From the NCBI GenBank assembly GCA_011033025.1, contig WFMF01000430.1, forward strand, positions 1 to 64,000: a DNA stretch of 64,000 nucleotides, given 5' to 3'. The notes beneath the pieces are model-generated. The model had not been told where the DNA came from, made no database searches, and saw only the letters and a program-made list of their open reading frames with translations. This stretch comes from Beroe forskalii (taxonomy: Eukaryota; Ctenophora; Nuda; Beroida; Beroidae). The position numbers and the translations under genes were made by a program. Shown piece by piece: positions 13,601-28,600 of this stretch. The number at the start of each line of letters is the position of its first letter. The first letter of the stretch is position 1.

Positions 13601-16600
13601 AAATTGTGTGCGTTCTCAATCAGCTCTGTCTTTGTGGTCAAACAATGTCAGAATGTCTATATATTCCCTACGTTGAACTGCATGAGGAATAGTATGGGAA
13701 TTTATTTAGAAAGTTTAGTATAGAATATATTTCGGACTAAACACAATAGCATATGTTAATAATAATTTGTCGCCCACACACACATATGATTTACAGTGTT
13801 GAAATTCTGACAATCATCATACAAATATATGGGTAAAATATAACATTTTTTGCTCATTTCGTTGGCTACTTTTATACATTTATATATTAGGTATCCTTGA
13901 TTTATCAAGAAATATTTGTGGAATAATCGGCAAAAAATTGAGCTAGTAGAAAGACAGAACATTTGTCTATTGCCGCGCGAAATAGGTCTGGAATTTCCAA
14001 TCGTTCAATTTTTTGGGACAATTCCCTTGGGAGTATAATACATGGCCACATTCTTAAATTCCGTTCTAAATGGTAGGTTCAATAATGAAGTCCAATATAT
14101 GCAATGAATAGAGATCAGAAAATCGTGATATTCTCAGCCAATTTCCTGCTTATTTCGGAATAAAAATCCCATCCATCTCAAATCTCAATTCCGAATATCT
14201 CAAGTCAGCACCTCAAATTGAATCAATGGCTGAATACGGCAGAAAATCACTTTAATCGGTGCACTAATCACATCACCAATTATCTTGATTTATGATCTGT
14301 AGTTAAGCGTGGGAAGATAACCATTGCCCCAACATTCACCAAGGTCCAAGTTCCAACCTTCTAAACCACGTTAGAAATCTCTGATAACCTTATTAAAGAT
14401 TGTGTTAATCATATAAGCGAATTGTTTTATCTAGCACATTCCCAGCATGATCCAATCATTCAGTTTAGAAATTCTTAGCCAATGATTAGTCAGTAGATTG
14501 GATGATAGAAAGCGGTTGAGTCTGAGCGGGGATTCGTTTTCAGTCGATAGGAGCTAGGAAGAAGGAGAGAATAGAAATGATAAGTACCTCGGAACATTAG
14601 AACATTTCTGAAAGTCCATTCAGCTAAAATTAGATGATTAGCCGTCTTGGCCACACCCTCTTGCCGATGCAATAGTTTATCATAAAATGTAGCTAATTTG
14701 CTATTGTATTCAAATTGCTACATTGGACGCATCTACATTATATTGAAATTGGCGAAAAAATAACGTTACTGACACGCGCACGGGTTGAACAAACGTTCTA
14801 TTGTTATATTGTCTATCAATTACATGTGATGATGATAATAGTCAATACATTCGTGACTCCTTATTGTACAGTATTTGAATCACAGACTTGTGTTGACACT
14901 TGAGAGCTTCAGGAAGACATACAATCAGTCCTCTTCAACCATAGATTTATTAGTTCTGGAACAGATCTGACATTTTCTGTGGCATTTAGATTATAGAACC
15001 CTCCCACGTTTTCAACGGTGTCTATTATACATAGATCCTTGGGCCTTGCCTGACTGCCTTATATGGTCCATATTGGTTCAGAACCTCGCATTTTGGGCTG
15101 CAAGATGCATCCCTCGGGCTACGCCCACGGGAAGTATCCCAAAATGGTCTAAATTGTGCTGAACTGCTGAGTCTAGCACGTATACTTATCTTAATAACTT
15201 CTTGAGTTTTCATGCAAAGAGATCCAAACCAAAGTATGCATAAAAATTCAATTGTTGGGTGTTTGAGACACGGCCTGAATGCATACAATGAACCAGGGCT
15301 CTCTAATCATCTCCATTCCGGGGACCGGTCTAATATACAAGAACGCCTTTGAACATATACTAGGGATGATTTCACAGATTCGGGACTTTTTAAACGTTCA
15401 GCATCGAAGCATGTTAATCTTTTGGTGTAATGGTGGGCAGTTTAGGAGAAATTTATGAACATATCCGCGGCGACAATACTTATGAGGCAGTGGGGCAGTT
15501 TCCTTTGTCAGTTTGTTCTTTATATTTATGATTCGGCAAGGTGATTCATGTTACACAGTATAGGCATACAGTATGAATGTAGCAAGACATGAATAAGTTC
15601 ATAAAGTGGGCAATATATTGAAATCAGCGACTGGGGAACGGCTCTCAAATAAGGGTGTTTTTCTTACTGGAATAAATCTCCATCTATGGAACTGAATTAT
15701 TTCTATGATTTAAGATAACAGATTTTCTAAATTCCCAGCGATTTAGTCGGGGGAATCCGTAACTTTTAAAGTTTAAACGGGGATTTGTGATTTGACAAAT
15801 AGATAGAATTTAGAAAGCATTCATAAAACAGCAACTTATTTTCAGTGATATTACAAAAATGTGAATAATTTCTATGATTTAAAATGATAAACTTTCTAAA
15901 TTCCCCTCCCCTAGAGTAAGAAGTATAACAGAGAAGTTGATATCGTGCTGTCGTTTCAATATTACTACCACAGAGATGAGTTCTCCTTCGACGGTACAGG
16001 AGGTGAGACAAAATAGTTTTATTGCACATCTGACCCAATACATTTGAAACTATACTTTTTGGCATTGTTCATTTGTAAAACATGTTTTGTAAATCTTACA
16101 TTTTATAAGTTAAGGTGGTAGACTCATCTTCTGAGACTGATTCTTATTACAGATTCTTTGAAAGTTTCAGGAAAATAATTCAGCGATTCTCTCATTATTC
16201 ATCTGCCCCTCCCACATAATTGACTGAAATGAGAATGAAAATTTCTCGCTACAACATATCCATCATATTTCTAAATTTATATGACTTTAACTTCCCATTT
16301 TATTCCCCATCTAAGAGTGTCCAAATGTCTCCTTACTAAGTTACTAAATACCTTCGCGAATTGATCTAGTAATACAGTAAATTCTTGAAAGCTTTCAGAA
16401 TTTAAGAGTCGATATCTTTGCTTGTAAGGCTACTGGATCAACCTCTAACTCATATCTCAATGATTCAATGTGTACACATGACCTGGATCGATTGAAATTT
16501 GGTAGATCGACAAAACGTGCAATTCAAGAATTAACATAGTAAGCTAGTACTACTCCATGATGGAGCTAGCAGTAAATTGCGCGTTTCATCGATCCCTCAT

Positions 16601-19600
16601 TCAATCGATCCTTGAGCTCTTATAAAATGCTTCATAATATGTCGATCATGGTTGTCTTATGTGGTGGTTCTATGGCACAAAACCTAATATTATTATTACA
16701 ACAAAACTATAAAATTTTGACAAAAGAACTGCCGTTTAGCATGACAAAGTCCGCACACACTCATTGCCCCTCCTCAGGTGAGCTAGCCCACGCTTTCCTC
16801 CCGGAGGCAGGACTGGTACATTTCGATGATTCTGAGAAGTGGACTGCAGGGAACGATAACAGCGGGACGAACCTTTTTTGTGGTGAGTTGGAGTACTAAT
16901 CGACCACACGTCATAAGAGCAGTTGTCCAGATGTCATGAATTATACAAAACCGCGTTTTCTGACAATCAAGTCTAAGATTCTGTGGACTTTGTGTATCTG
17001 TCCAATCTTTTATAGATCCTGGCATCCTGTTTTCTTATCCTTCTTTGTTCTGATCCTGTATTTATCTTGTCCTATCCCGTCTGTTCTGTCTGTCTCGTCT
17101 GTATCCTGTCTGTATTTGTCTGTCTGTCTGCATCCTATCTGCATCCTATCTGCATCCTGGCTACCTGCACTTTTTGTGGTTGCAGCCCACGAGCTAGGAC
17201 ACTCCCTGGGATTGGAACACTCCAGTAAACGGGGTGCCCTCATGTCACCCTTCTACGACAACTTCTCACCCGACAAAACCATCAACCCTGACGACATTGT
17301 CAGCATTCAGAACCTCTACGGTGAGTTGCGTGGGGGCAAGGACTTTCCTGTCGAAAAAAAACCGGCATAACGTCCTAAAAACCGGCATAACCTATTAACC
17401 TACCTGCTCTTTTTCGGTTATTTCTGTCATTGAAGGTAGGTAGGTAGGTATAAGGTACCTATTATCTGTGTAGCGTTGGGTGTATCTTTCATTTATTGAT
17501 TTCTTGATTCATTCGGATACCAGCAAACCCGATTGATTTTGTCAGTTTGTCGCTTTTGTTACATTTACCGTTAATAAACAAAGAATTTCGGGGTTGCACC
17601 CTTTGATATAAATAGTGGAATGTGTGTGGATCAAATTAAAGACGGGGCTATGAGTTGAATTATGCTAAATTCGGTGTTGTTTTTCTGACAATGCCAAGAG
17701 AGCAAGAGCGGGTCGATTCTTCGATTAGAAATACTGAAATAAATTTGTAGGTACCTACGAGATCTTTGATGTAGATATGAAATGAATTTACACAGGCTTA
17801 ATAATAAAAAGGATAACTTGTTGGGCACTATTTGAGGTAACGGGTCCTAGAATATGCTGACGAGCAACACTCTTCTTTCTTGTTCTTCTTGCAATTTGCC
17901 AATGATCACGAGGGCTTCGTTGCCTTCAGACTGAACTATTGCTCTATTGCAACCTAACATTTGAAAATAGCCAATATTTTTCCCAAGATTTATTCCTAAC
18001 TCTTCACCATCTCACCAGGTTCCCGGGGAGAGAAGCTCAAGTACCACTGTCCTTCCGTTATCAGATGGGAAACAGCCTTCACCGACACGGTCTCCGGGTT
18101 CAGCTACGCTTTCTACAATGTAAGTCACGTGATGTCCTTATTTGGGCAAAATATGCGGTGTCTTGGGGTTAGCTTGGGGTACCTACATCGGCCTATATAG
18201 CTGCTGTATAGCTGCTGCTGTCAACTTACTAACTTATCACTTATTGAATGCGGGGTATAGGAGATATAGAGATAAATGAGAATTTAATTTAGATCATAAA
18301 AAGTGGTATTGCTTAATAAATTTACTATCGAAAGAAACAGTGCTGACAAATGAACGAACAGATAAAAAGCTACAAAACCGAATTCCTCTTCCCCTCAGGA
18401 GCAAGTGTGGAAGTTTGATGAGAACGGTCTGTTGCCGGGATTCCCTCAACTTGCCATCAGTGTCTTCTCCGGTCTTCCTAGTGTCAAGATAGAGGCTACC
18501 CTCGCCTTCAAGAACGGATACTCCTTCCTATTTGCAGGTTGGTTGATTGATTGAAAAAACCCCGTGGGGGCTTGCCCCACGGTCGAATCTTATCTTACTA
18601 TATATAATGCGTGTTGTTAATATATATATATTTATTTATTTATTTATTTATTTATGGCTGGCGATTCGTTTTCAAGTAGGCAACGAAATTCTTTTTTTCA
18701 TCGTGTTGCAAAAACTTTATAATGAATCAGAAAATTATGAGAGATTTTTCGGCCACCCTGAGGGGCGTGGGGGCCACGCCCTTTTGTCGCAAAATTAAAC
18801 TTTCGAATTTTTCAAAATTCCTTCGCCATTGAGTTGCTTATGATGAATAAAAATTTTGAGAATTTTTCCGAATTATTGGGTCACTCTGAGGAGCGTGGAG
18901 GCCACGCCCTTTTTTTCGCAAAATTCAACTTTCGAATTTTTTCAAAATTCCTTCGCCATCGAGTTGCTTATGATGAATCAAAGTTTTGAGAATATTGTCC
19001 AAATTTTTGGGTCACCCTAAGGGGCGTGGGAGGCCACGCCCTTTTTTGCAAAAAAAAAAGATTTTCGAATTTCTTCAAAATTCCTTCGCTATGGAGTTGC
19101 TTATGGCCGTTAGCTCATGCGGCTGCCCTCACTCGCCGTCCGTAGGACGGGAACCGACTAGTATACACTAAAGGGCGTTAACAACACTCAGAGCCTTGTC
19201 AATTTCCCTGGATATGTCATGATCTCAGGGAAATTGGTAAAATGTCAATGCATAGTTAGTCAGGGCATAGCAATGGCAAATCGCTGGTTATAGTAGGGAA
19301 TAGATGGGGTTTGAATAAATCTGGAGTTGAGAAGCAATGCCCAAAAGCTTCCACCTCGCTAATAGATTAATTCAGTAAGGGGTGGCCTCCAGAAGTGTTA
19401 TTTTCTAATTTCTTGCAGAGCACTCGGTAGGAGTTTCAGCCAGCAATCTCTTTGATTGATAATATCGTTACCAAGGCCCTTGTTCCGGAGTGTTTCCTTG
19501 CTTTACTTCTCCGTAGATACCAATACAATATCTTTGGAATAATGAGCGTTCCAATTATTTTATTGTTACGTTGCTTCAATACCATAATAACTGTTGGATT

Positions 19601-22600
19601 AGTCGCAAGATAACACTCAATGTCGCACAATTTCATAATAACTGTTGGATTAGTCGCACAATAACACCCAATGTCGCACAATTTCATAATAACTGTTGGA
19701 TTAGTCGCACAACAACCCAATGTCGCACAATTTCATGTGTGTAGACAAGTGGTGAGTTCTTGATCGTTCCATCTCTCCAAAGTGGTGGAATGTAGGAGTG
19801 TGACAGACTAAGATTGTGTCAAAGTAACTGGTACAGTCCGCACAAGAGGCGGTAGAAATTGCCCGCTGGATGGAAAATATCTTGCTGAAGAATTGATATG
19901 ATGTCACGTGAATGCCTTTTGAGTCATTGCCTTTCATCGTGCAAAGGATGGTTTGGATTAGATCTGAGTTGAAAAACCGAAAAGAGCAAAAGCAATGAGC
20001 TCAAGATATTACGTCACTGATATTTTGAGCAATACTTCATCCTGGTTCTGTGTAATGTAGTATGTACCGACTTTTCTTCAGTTTGACGTAAGGTAGTGGC
20101 TGGTAAGGGAATGGGTGGAAAATTAAAACCACGTTTTGAGTAGATGCTAGTCTCTATATAGAAAGATAAGTCTCAAAACCAAATTTAAACCAAAAGTGGA
20201 GTCTGAGTTCTTATGGATGGCAGTTGTCATCAGCTGCTATTGAAATCAGAATTTCCACAGTTCCAAAGCTGATCAATGATAAATGACCTTGTCACAAATG
20301 TGAATTTTGCCATAACTGACCCTATCATATCTCAACAATTATTACTGAATATCAGCACAAATAACTATCTAATGCATAGCATATTGCGGTGAAATCTTGA
20401 TATAACATTATAGCACCACCTTTTAGGCCAGCTGCACACACAAAAAGAAGGCAGTTTGATGCTAACAATTCTCCCATAAAAGCAATGCTTATGATGTCAA
20501 ACTTCACCACATAATGTTCCTGCATGCCTATAACTCAGTGTAATATCTCAGTATCCGATGATAATTACGGTAAATGTCTCGATAACAAGACTAATCGAAC
20601 TGATACAGACATCATGCTGATGCCTAGAGAGAGTTAACAGGGCCCATTTTGTGATTTGTCATCAAAGTAGAGATGTTGCAGAGGAAACTAGGGAAAAATA
20701 GTGTAAGGATTTATGATTATTTCACCATTTGAAGGCGTTTGGGCCTTACGCGATGGAAGTAAGTTAGCTAAGCGACGGAAGTTGTTAGGTAGCGATCAGA
20801 AGCTCCGCCGAAGTTTCAACCTACCTTATTGGCCTTTATTTAACCGGCCCTTAAGGACAAAAATGATTTTGAGATTTTTGTCCAAAGGGCCGGTTAAAAG
20901 AAAGGCCGGTTAAAGTGGGGCCGGTCAAATTAAAGGCCAGTTAACTTTAGGTCAAATGAAACTTTTATGACTTGCCTTATGCAGCGTTAATTTCTTTTGA
21001 ACGTCATTATATAACACGATAATGACCTAAATCATCATATCAGATCGGGATTTGGGTCTTTTGGTGCAAGTATAAATGGGTTTCAATGGCCATTTTAGAG
21101 CTCATAATATCCTTGATCTGGTGACCACTAGAAAAATTTTTGTCCCAAGGGGCCGGCTAAAACCGTTCAAAAATGATTCGATTTTTGTCCATAGGGCCGG
21201 TTAAAAAAAGGGCCGGTTAAAAAAGAGGCCGGCTAAATAAAGGCCAATAAGGTATTTGAATATAAAATATTCGAATTTTAGGGATTAATAAAACTAATGT
21301 CGCATTTCAAAATTTCCCTGAATGAAAATACATAACTTGGCATAACCCCAAATTCCTCTTCAGATGACAGGTATTGGAAGTATAACGCTACGAATGGGAA
21401 GATGGCTGACGGTTACCCCAAGAGTAAAGCTCTCTGGGGCCTCAAGAAGGGTGTCAAGATTAACGATGCCATAAGGTTAGACATCAATTAGCAAAATAGG
21501 GAGGAAAAGGGTTGAGAGGGATGGTATTTTCATCGCGTGAAGTTATTGGCTGGCAATTTAATCGTTTGAGTTGAACTTTGGGAGGTTATACTAACTTCTC
21601 ATGATTTTTGGTAGGTTTTGTATGGACAAAAATCATTCTATCATTATCATGCAATCATGATTCAAACTCATCGTTTGATAATTCATGATGAATGTAAAAG
21701 CCTCCACCATCGCCCAATAATAAAAAGCCGATGTAGCGTTGTATTCTGAGTATAGCTTTTAAAACTAAAAATATAGTTTTTTTAAAACTAAATCTTTTTA
21801 ACAGTTTCACCTACTTATTGATCCATTCTGAGTTTATCAAAACATCACAAGTATAAGTCAGTGTACGCAATAAATAGTTACAGCCATTTCAATATTACTA
21901 ATGTGGCGGTAGACGTTTGATAAACTCAAAAAACTCTAAATTCTAAATTCTGATGCTTATCATAAGTCATGTCGCTGAGTATCTAAAGAGCGAAGGGCTC
22001 TTTTAAATGGTAATATTCTAATATTATCCATTAATGAATTGGATTTTTACTGAAAATTTCTGCCCTTTGAAATAAGCAATAAGTTGTGTGAAGCATAGGC
22101 CATAGCTTTGTAAGATTCTTGCAGTGGTTTTTAAGACAATTAATCAAAGAATCAATGATCGTGAAGTTTACTGGGAAGGTAGAATCTTGGTTGGCCAGAT
22201 GAATTGCTTATTGCTTCACAATATAATCGCTAGTAGGTATATATTTCCTGGAAATTGACGCTCTGATTGAGTCTTGAATAGGCTCGGTTGCAGGTGTGGT
22301 ATTAATTGTATAGAAGAAAGTGCAGATTTACTGATTTTGTTACAATGCCCCACGTGTAAAACATACTAATTTATTAGCCTGCATTGCACGTGGTACACTT
22401 TCAGCTTATCAGAATATGTCCGTGTGTCCGTGTGTGTGTGTGAGAAACAGGCAGATATGAGATGACGTCATTATCATAGTTTTAAGTTTCCAATTGATGG
22501 CGTCGAGCTACCTTAAGTTTGCGCGCGCGGTGACTAATGTATTTGTGAGAGTCTGTGGATTTCGGGATGTTCCATGTTCCTTCCAAGCATGTTTCATGTT

Positions 22601-25600
22601 CCTTCCAAGCATGTTTCATGCGTGTACCAAGCATGTTTCATGCCTGTATGTTTGATTAATTTCCTGAGTATACTATATTCTCTCGCCTTGATAATCCTGA
22701 CGAATGTGATTAATATACCTATCTCACTATATCTACCAATAGCTCAATAGACACGTTTGTCATCGCACTGATTAATTTGCACAACTCCCTGTACACCTGT
22801 ACGCTGATATAGCTCTTCCCCATGCTGAGATCTTGAGATGATGATGGACTTGTCGAGAGTTTCATGGAATTGTGGTGATTTATATGCAAGTATGAAGCTC
22901 TGTAAGCAGATGGACTCAGCTTTATATGACTATCAAAATTGGTCATACTTCCTAACTTTTTAGTATATTTCGGTGATTTTTATCCATAAATGGAGGCAGA
23001 AGCATGCTCTAGAATGCAAGGCGTGATGTATGGAATGATTGGAATGCTAACGTCATGATTGGAATGCTTATGTCATATATCATGGCAGAACTTCCTTCTT
23101 CCTGAGATGATCATTTCTTCACGAAATCAAATAATTATATTGGTCGGTTAAAGGGACAAAAGTTAAGAGAGGCTCCAGCCTATCTTCATCTTATGACTTA
23201 TCGACTGCATCTGCTCAGATTAAGATTCCAGCCCTGTAACGTCAACATATCACGATATAAGGATTATATAGCGTACAGTTACTCAGTCAAGACGCTCAAT
23301 AGGCTCACAACAAGTTGACCCGCATGCGTGATTCCACAACAATAGTATTATGTAATGTAATATAATTATATACACTGTATATTTTGTATGGTAAAAACAT
23401 ATACTGCATCATGTACATTACATAATCATATAAATCATGATTCATATACCAGCTCACATGTTAAAACTTTAAAACATAATATCTCTGTCAACTCCAGGGC
23501 GTAGAAGTTAAGCGATTATTATTATTAAGGAGTCATAAAGTTCAGCTGCACTAGAATTAAAGACTGTGTGATGTCACCAATTCTCTATTCTGAGGTCTGA
23601 TGATGACGTCACCCTCAGCCGAGTATTTCCTGCCCACAGCACCTTTATATCGTAACAATGGCCGAGTTAGTGACGGCCAGTGACCCGTCAGTAAGTTTAA
23701 ACATTTGCTGCATCGACACCGCCTTTGGATAGTACCTACATCATCTGTAGCAACGAAGTTGTGCCTATAATTATTATATCTCTATATCTCCTTTGGATAG
23801 TACCTACATCATCATAATATCTGTAGCAACGAAGTTGTGCCTATAATTATTATATCTCTATATCTCTCCTGATAATAAACTGGGGATGTATGGGACTCGT
23901 TTCCATCCACAGTAGCCCTGGTGACTGGGACCACCTGTAGCGGGAGGTCCTGCGCTGGGGAGTCTGTCTTGCAGATATGTCCCCCTTTAGTAATAGATAA
24001 TACAATGGAGCCATCAACCAACGCCTGAACAGCCTCACAGGGCTCAGCCGTTACGTACTCAACTGTTACAGTGATTCAGTGAGAACTTGAGAAGGTATTA
24101 CTAATAATTACAGAGTTACTGATTCGTAGAATCCTGCGTACAGATTTTATGTTTCTTGAGATTCGAAGGATCTTTTTGGGCATCTTTACGGAGTCACGTT
24201 AAAGCCAAATCTGTCAGATTACATCACGAAATGATGTGTCAATCAAGCATTATCATCTGATAATAATGCTTGATTGACACATCATTTGGGGAAGACAATA
24301 ATATTTGCTCATACATTTACTCGGAGGACGCTACTTTTTAGAACAAACACCTCTGATATGACCCTCTGATATGACCCTCTGATATGACCTCTGAAATAAC
24401 CCCCCTGGATCCTACAGCGACTCTCGATTGACCAAAGATATTCTGTATAATTCACTGTTAAGAAAATGGTTTAGATTTACTGATTTCGGTTACTGTCAGT
24501 ATACAAATTTTTCTCAGCTATGCTTTATATTATGCTGATTGCGTGTAAAGGTCCTGTTTTTCAGAATATTACCTATTTTATTATAATAAAGGCGGGTTAT
24601 GACTCACATTTAGGACAATACATATCGACATACTATTCGTCAGAATGATATAGTTTGAATGGCGTCATCAATTCATCACTTCTAAATCATGATAATTCCG
24701 TCATAAAATCATGGTATTGCGCCCGAATCCTCTACTCGATTGCTTATTTACCGACTTATTCTAATGATAGAAGTAGGGAAGAAGGGATAAAAACACGCTG
24801 GCCATGTTAAGTTGTTAAACATACTTCGCTTGTATTTTACATAATCGCCTCTTCTTGCAGTGAAGTGAATTGTTCTAAAAATAGCAGTAAAAATCAACGC
24901 TATTTTTCAGAAATATAGATTCCAGTGGGTATGTGATACTTCAAAAAAAGAGAATATGTTGAAAATTGGGACTTTATGGTTGGAATAGAAAATATCGTTT
25001 CTAAAAAAACATGTTTGCTATGGATATTATTCTAGTTTCCCAAAATAGCAGAATAAATCTTACTCTACCTTGATCGGACAAATTTATTGTAAGTTTGATA
25101 AATTCCAGCAGAAAATATTTTGATAAAATGCACGTTTATCTGTGCAAGTGATGATAAAACGCAACTCTTCAGGTGGCCAAGAAACAACTACGTTTACTTC
25201 TTCAGTGTCGGCCAGTACTACAGGTTCGTGAATGGAAAATTTCGGAAATATGTTAAAATATTGTGATTTGATAACAGTTCAGTAGAGGCAGTAGATATTC
25301 AAAGAAATGGAGTAACCCAGCCTATCATTATCAGTTTGGGTTTGTGAGCGGGCCTTCCGGTTTAAGATCTGCATACCGAAGGGCGAAGGTGTAAACGGTC
25401 CAGATTATTGCTTAATCATTCAATTTGATGAATTTTAATGCTGTACTGTCTCTCTGCAGGTACAATTCAGCAACAGGACGAATGGACGAGGGGTATCCAC
25501 AGCCCCTGTACTTGTGGCAGGTAAAAGAACTTTATTCTTTTTCTAAAAGAACTTCTTCTTTTACTATTCTCTGTTTTCTTGTTTACATTTAGCCATTTTG

Positions 25601-28600
25601 TTTATTTGCTTTTACAGCCCAGATAAGCAGATTCTCAGATAATGGTTAATTGCCTACCAAATGAATGTTTAATCGTTTTGTCAACAATTAACCAAATTTG
25701 CTCTGATTCACGATTCATACTTTGTTTCCATTGGCATATCACATCAATACTGGCACGTGCTTTTTATGCCTGTTTTTGTAAGTAATTATCAGCGCGGAGT
25801 CCGTTATCATCTCATCCAACAAATCTTTACATTTATTTTGCCATTTTCGGGGTGCATATTTTTATCGTGGCTTCCAACGTGATACGGAGTATCTAGCGCC
25901 GTGCGTGTCTCTGTAATTTAATTATCGAATAATATACCGACATGTGTTCTGACTGTATCATGGAACAGTTGTTACGTGATATGATTGTTATATTTTTATT
26001 GACTTCATATATAATTATCTCATTCTCAAGAGTCAAATATGGAATAAGGTTATCAATTCTTCTGAGGACACATTCCATAGGAAAGGTATAGGTGGTCCAT
26101 TCCGAAATGGAAAGTAAGTCAAAAAATCGACCTGAGTAAAAATTTAAATCAAAATTCAAACTACATTTCAAAAAAAAGTCCACTTAAGTCTGTCACGGAA
26201 AGGACCCCCAATCCTGAGCTGTTGGTCTAATAAATGATTTCATCAAATGTGATGTCATCACTTATTAAAGCAGTCTTATTTCAGGGAATAAGGTTGTTAA
26301 TTCTTTAATTCTTCTGATGAAACAATCCATAGGAAAGGTACAGGGGTTCATTCCGAAACGTAACGTAGGTCAAAAACCGACCAAAAAAGTAAAAAGCTGA
26401 TTGCAAATTTACACGGAAATGTTCACATCCTGAGCTCTTGTCGTAACACTTAATGATGTTTTGAAATGTTATGTCATCACTTATTAAAGCGGTCTTGTGG
26501 CAGGGAGCACCGTTTAACTTTGACGGAGCAATGACCTCAATGGATGGCTCCTACACGTTCTTCTTCCTACACCATGTGAGTAACCACTTCTTGTGAGGAT
26601 GATAAACTTACGAGGCAAATACCTTAACAACCACGTAGCCAGGATTTCAGGTTATAGCAGGCATTGCATCGGCGCATCGCCTCAATTTAATTCAAGCAAT
26701 TATGCCAGATGACAGTTGTTAACAAAGTACCATATAAACAACGGTACCTCGTTAACAACGGTACCTTGTTAATTACGGTATCTTATTGACAACGGCATCA
26801 TATTAACAACGGTACGTTATTAACAACGGTACCTTATTAACAACGGTACCTTATTAGCAACGGTACCTTATTAACAACGGTACCTTATTAACAGCGGTAC
26901 CTTATTAACAACAGTACCTTATTAACAACGGTACCTCATTAACAACAGTACCTTATTAACAATTGTACCTTATTAACAACAGTACCTTATTAACGACGGT
27001 AACTCGGTAATCTGCCGATGCACACCTGGGGCACAACCTGGGCACACCTGGGGCACACCTTGGGCACATCTCGGGCACATTTCATTCAACACACCTGGGG
27101 CACATTTGAGCACAACCACCTGGGGCACACCTCGGGCACCCTGGGGCACATCTCGGGCACACCTGGGGCACATTTCGGGAAATGAAGCAACTGGCTCAAA
27201 TTCCACGTGCCTTATTTCAATGTTATCAAGGCGAAAATCCTGTGTAATATTTCTACAACGTTCACAAGCTCCACAATTCCCATCCCCCTTTATTTCATTA
27301 TCGAATAAGTTAAAAAGATGATTGAATCCAAATCTTCCGTTTTTAGCCGGCGTTTGGGTTGCGCTAAATCTTGAGCGCTGTCACTGAATATGACTATAAT
27401 TCTCGAAATGTGCCCCAGGTGTGCCCGAGATGTGCCCCAGGTGTGCCCGATATGTGCCCCAGGTGTGCCCCAGGTGTGCCCGAAATGTGCCCTCAGGTGG
27501 TTGTGCCCCTTATATGGTTTGTGCATTAATTGTGTCCGAGATGTGCCCCAGGTGTGCCCCAGGGTGCCCAAGGTGTGCCCCAGGTGGTTGTGCTCAAATG
27601 TGCCCCAGGTGTGTCTTGTGCCCGAAGTGTGCCCGAAATGTGCCCGAGATGTGCCCCAGGTGTGCCCCAGGTGTGCCCAGGTTGTGCCCCAGGTATGCAT
27701 CGGCAGATTACCGAGTTACCTTAACGACACATTATTAACGACACAAAGAATTATTAGAGGAGCAATGAAGATTAAGAAACTGAATCGAACTAATGATCAG
27801 AGCTGCTGTACATGCCTTTATATATGCCATTGACACCACTCAGTACCCAATCAAGCATGACGAATAGCGTTACGTGCACATACCAACTCTATGACGTTGA
27901 CACCACTTTGCATGACGAATAGCGTTACGTGCACATACCAACTCTATGACGTTGACACCACTCTGCATGACGAATAGCGTTACGTGCACATACCAACTTT
28001 CATGACGTTGACACCACTCAGCATCTAATTCAGCATGAATAATCACCGCATATGCATTATGCACATTCCACATACCAACTATTTGACGTTGGCGTCACTC
28101 AAGATAGTGAGCCTAGTTGACACAACTCTTTAAGATAAGGCTGTACTGCGATCTACCCTCATGTTTCGCTGATCATAACAAATGTTACTATGTAAATACC
28201 AAAAGCAAGGAGTCCTCCAGGTGAAATCTGAGCCTGCTCTACCTCCCCCCTGGCTTCATGGAGAAAGAAAAATCGTTGATAAATTTCTCTTCATAAGCCT
28301 ATACAAGTTTAAACTGTAAGCGTATAGCACCAAATATTCTATCTTTGTGACCTTGCTCAGTATAAATTTATATCGTTTACTGTTACTCTGTTACATAAAA
28401 CGATGTCTTAATGGCCTTTTCTTAAATTTGCAGCGTTATTGAGCATTCAAAACTATTTAAGTAATATGTATATCAGTTTACATGTACTGATGCAAGTTCG
28501 AAGGCTAAATGTAGCCCAATGGCTGTAGGCTGCGCTATTTTTCGCATAGTATAAATATTTCTTATTACTGTGCATTCAAATTATTACTGTGTATATCCAA

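Larger units (their letters stand above)
21476..25172. other. MMP intron without recognised genes
   Basis: Repeats only: catgtttcatg copies at about 22570-22640, the 23700 duplication, the 24229 hairpin and a tctgatatgaccc run at about 24350-24395. Confidence 0.5.

Noticed and set aside
19100-19170. tRNA-like stretch (gttagctcatgcgg then gggaaccgac)
   Set aside because: There is an A-box-like match but no proper B box, and I could not fold a cloverleaf. It may be a SINE remnant.
26973-27833. Open frames rich in [10 protein letters not shown] or HTWGT repeats
   Set aside because: They come from the GC-rich subterminal repeats of the foldback element and have no domain or start context.
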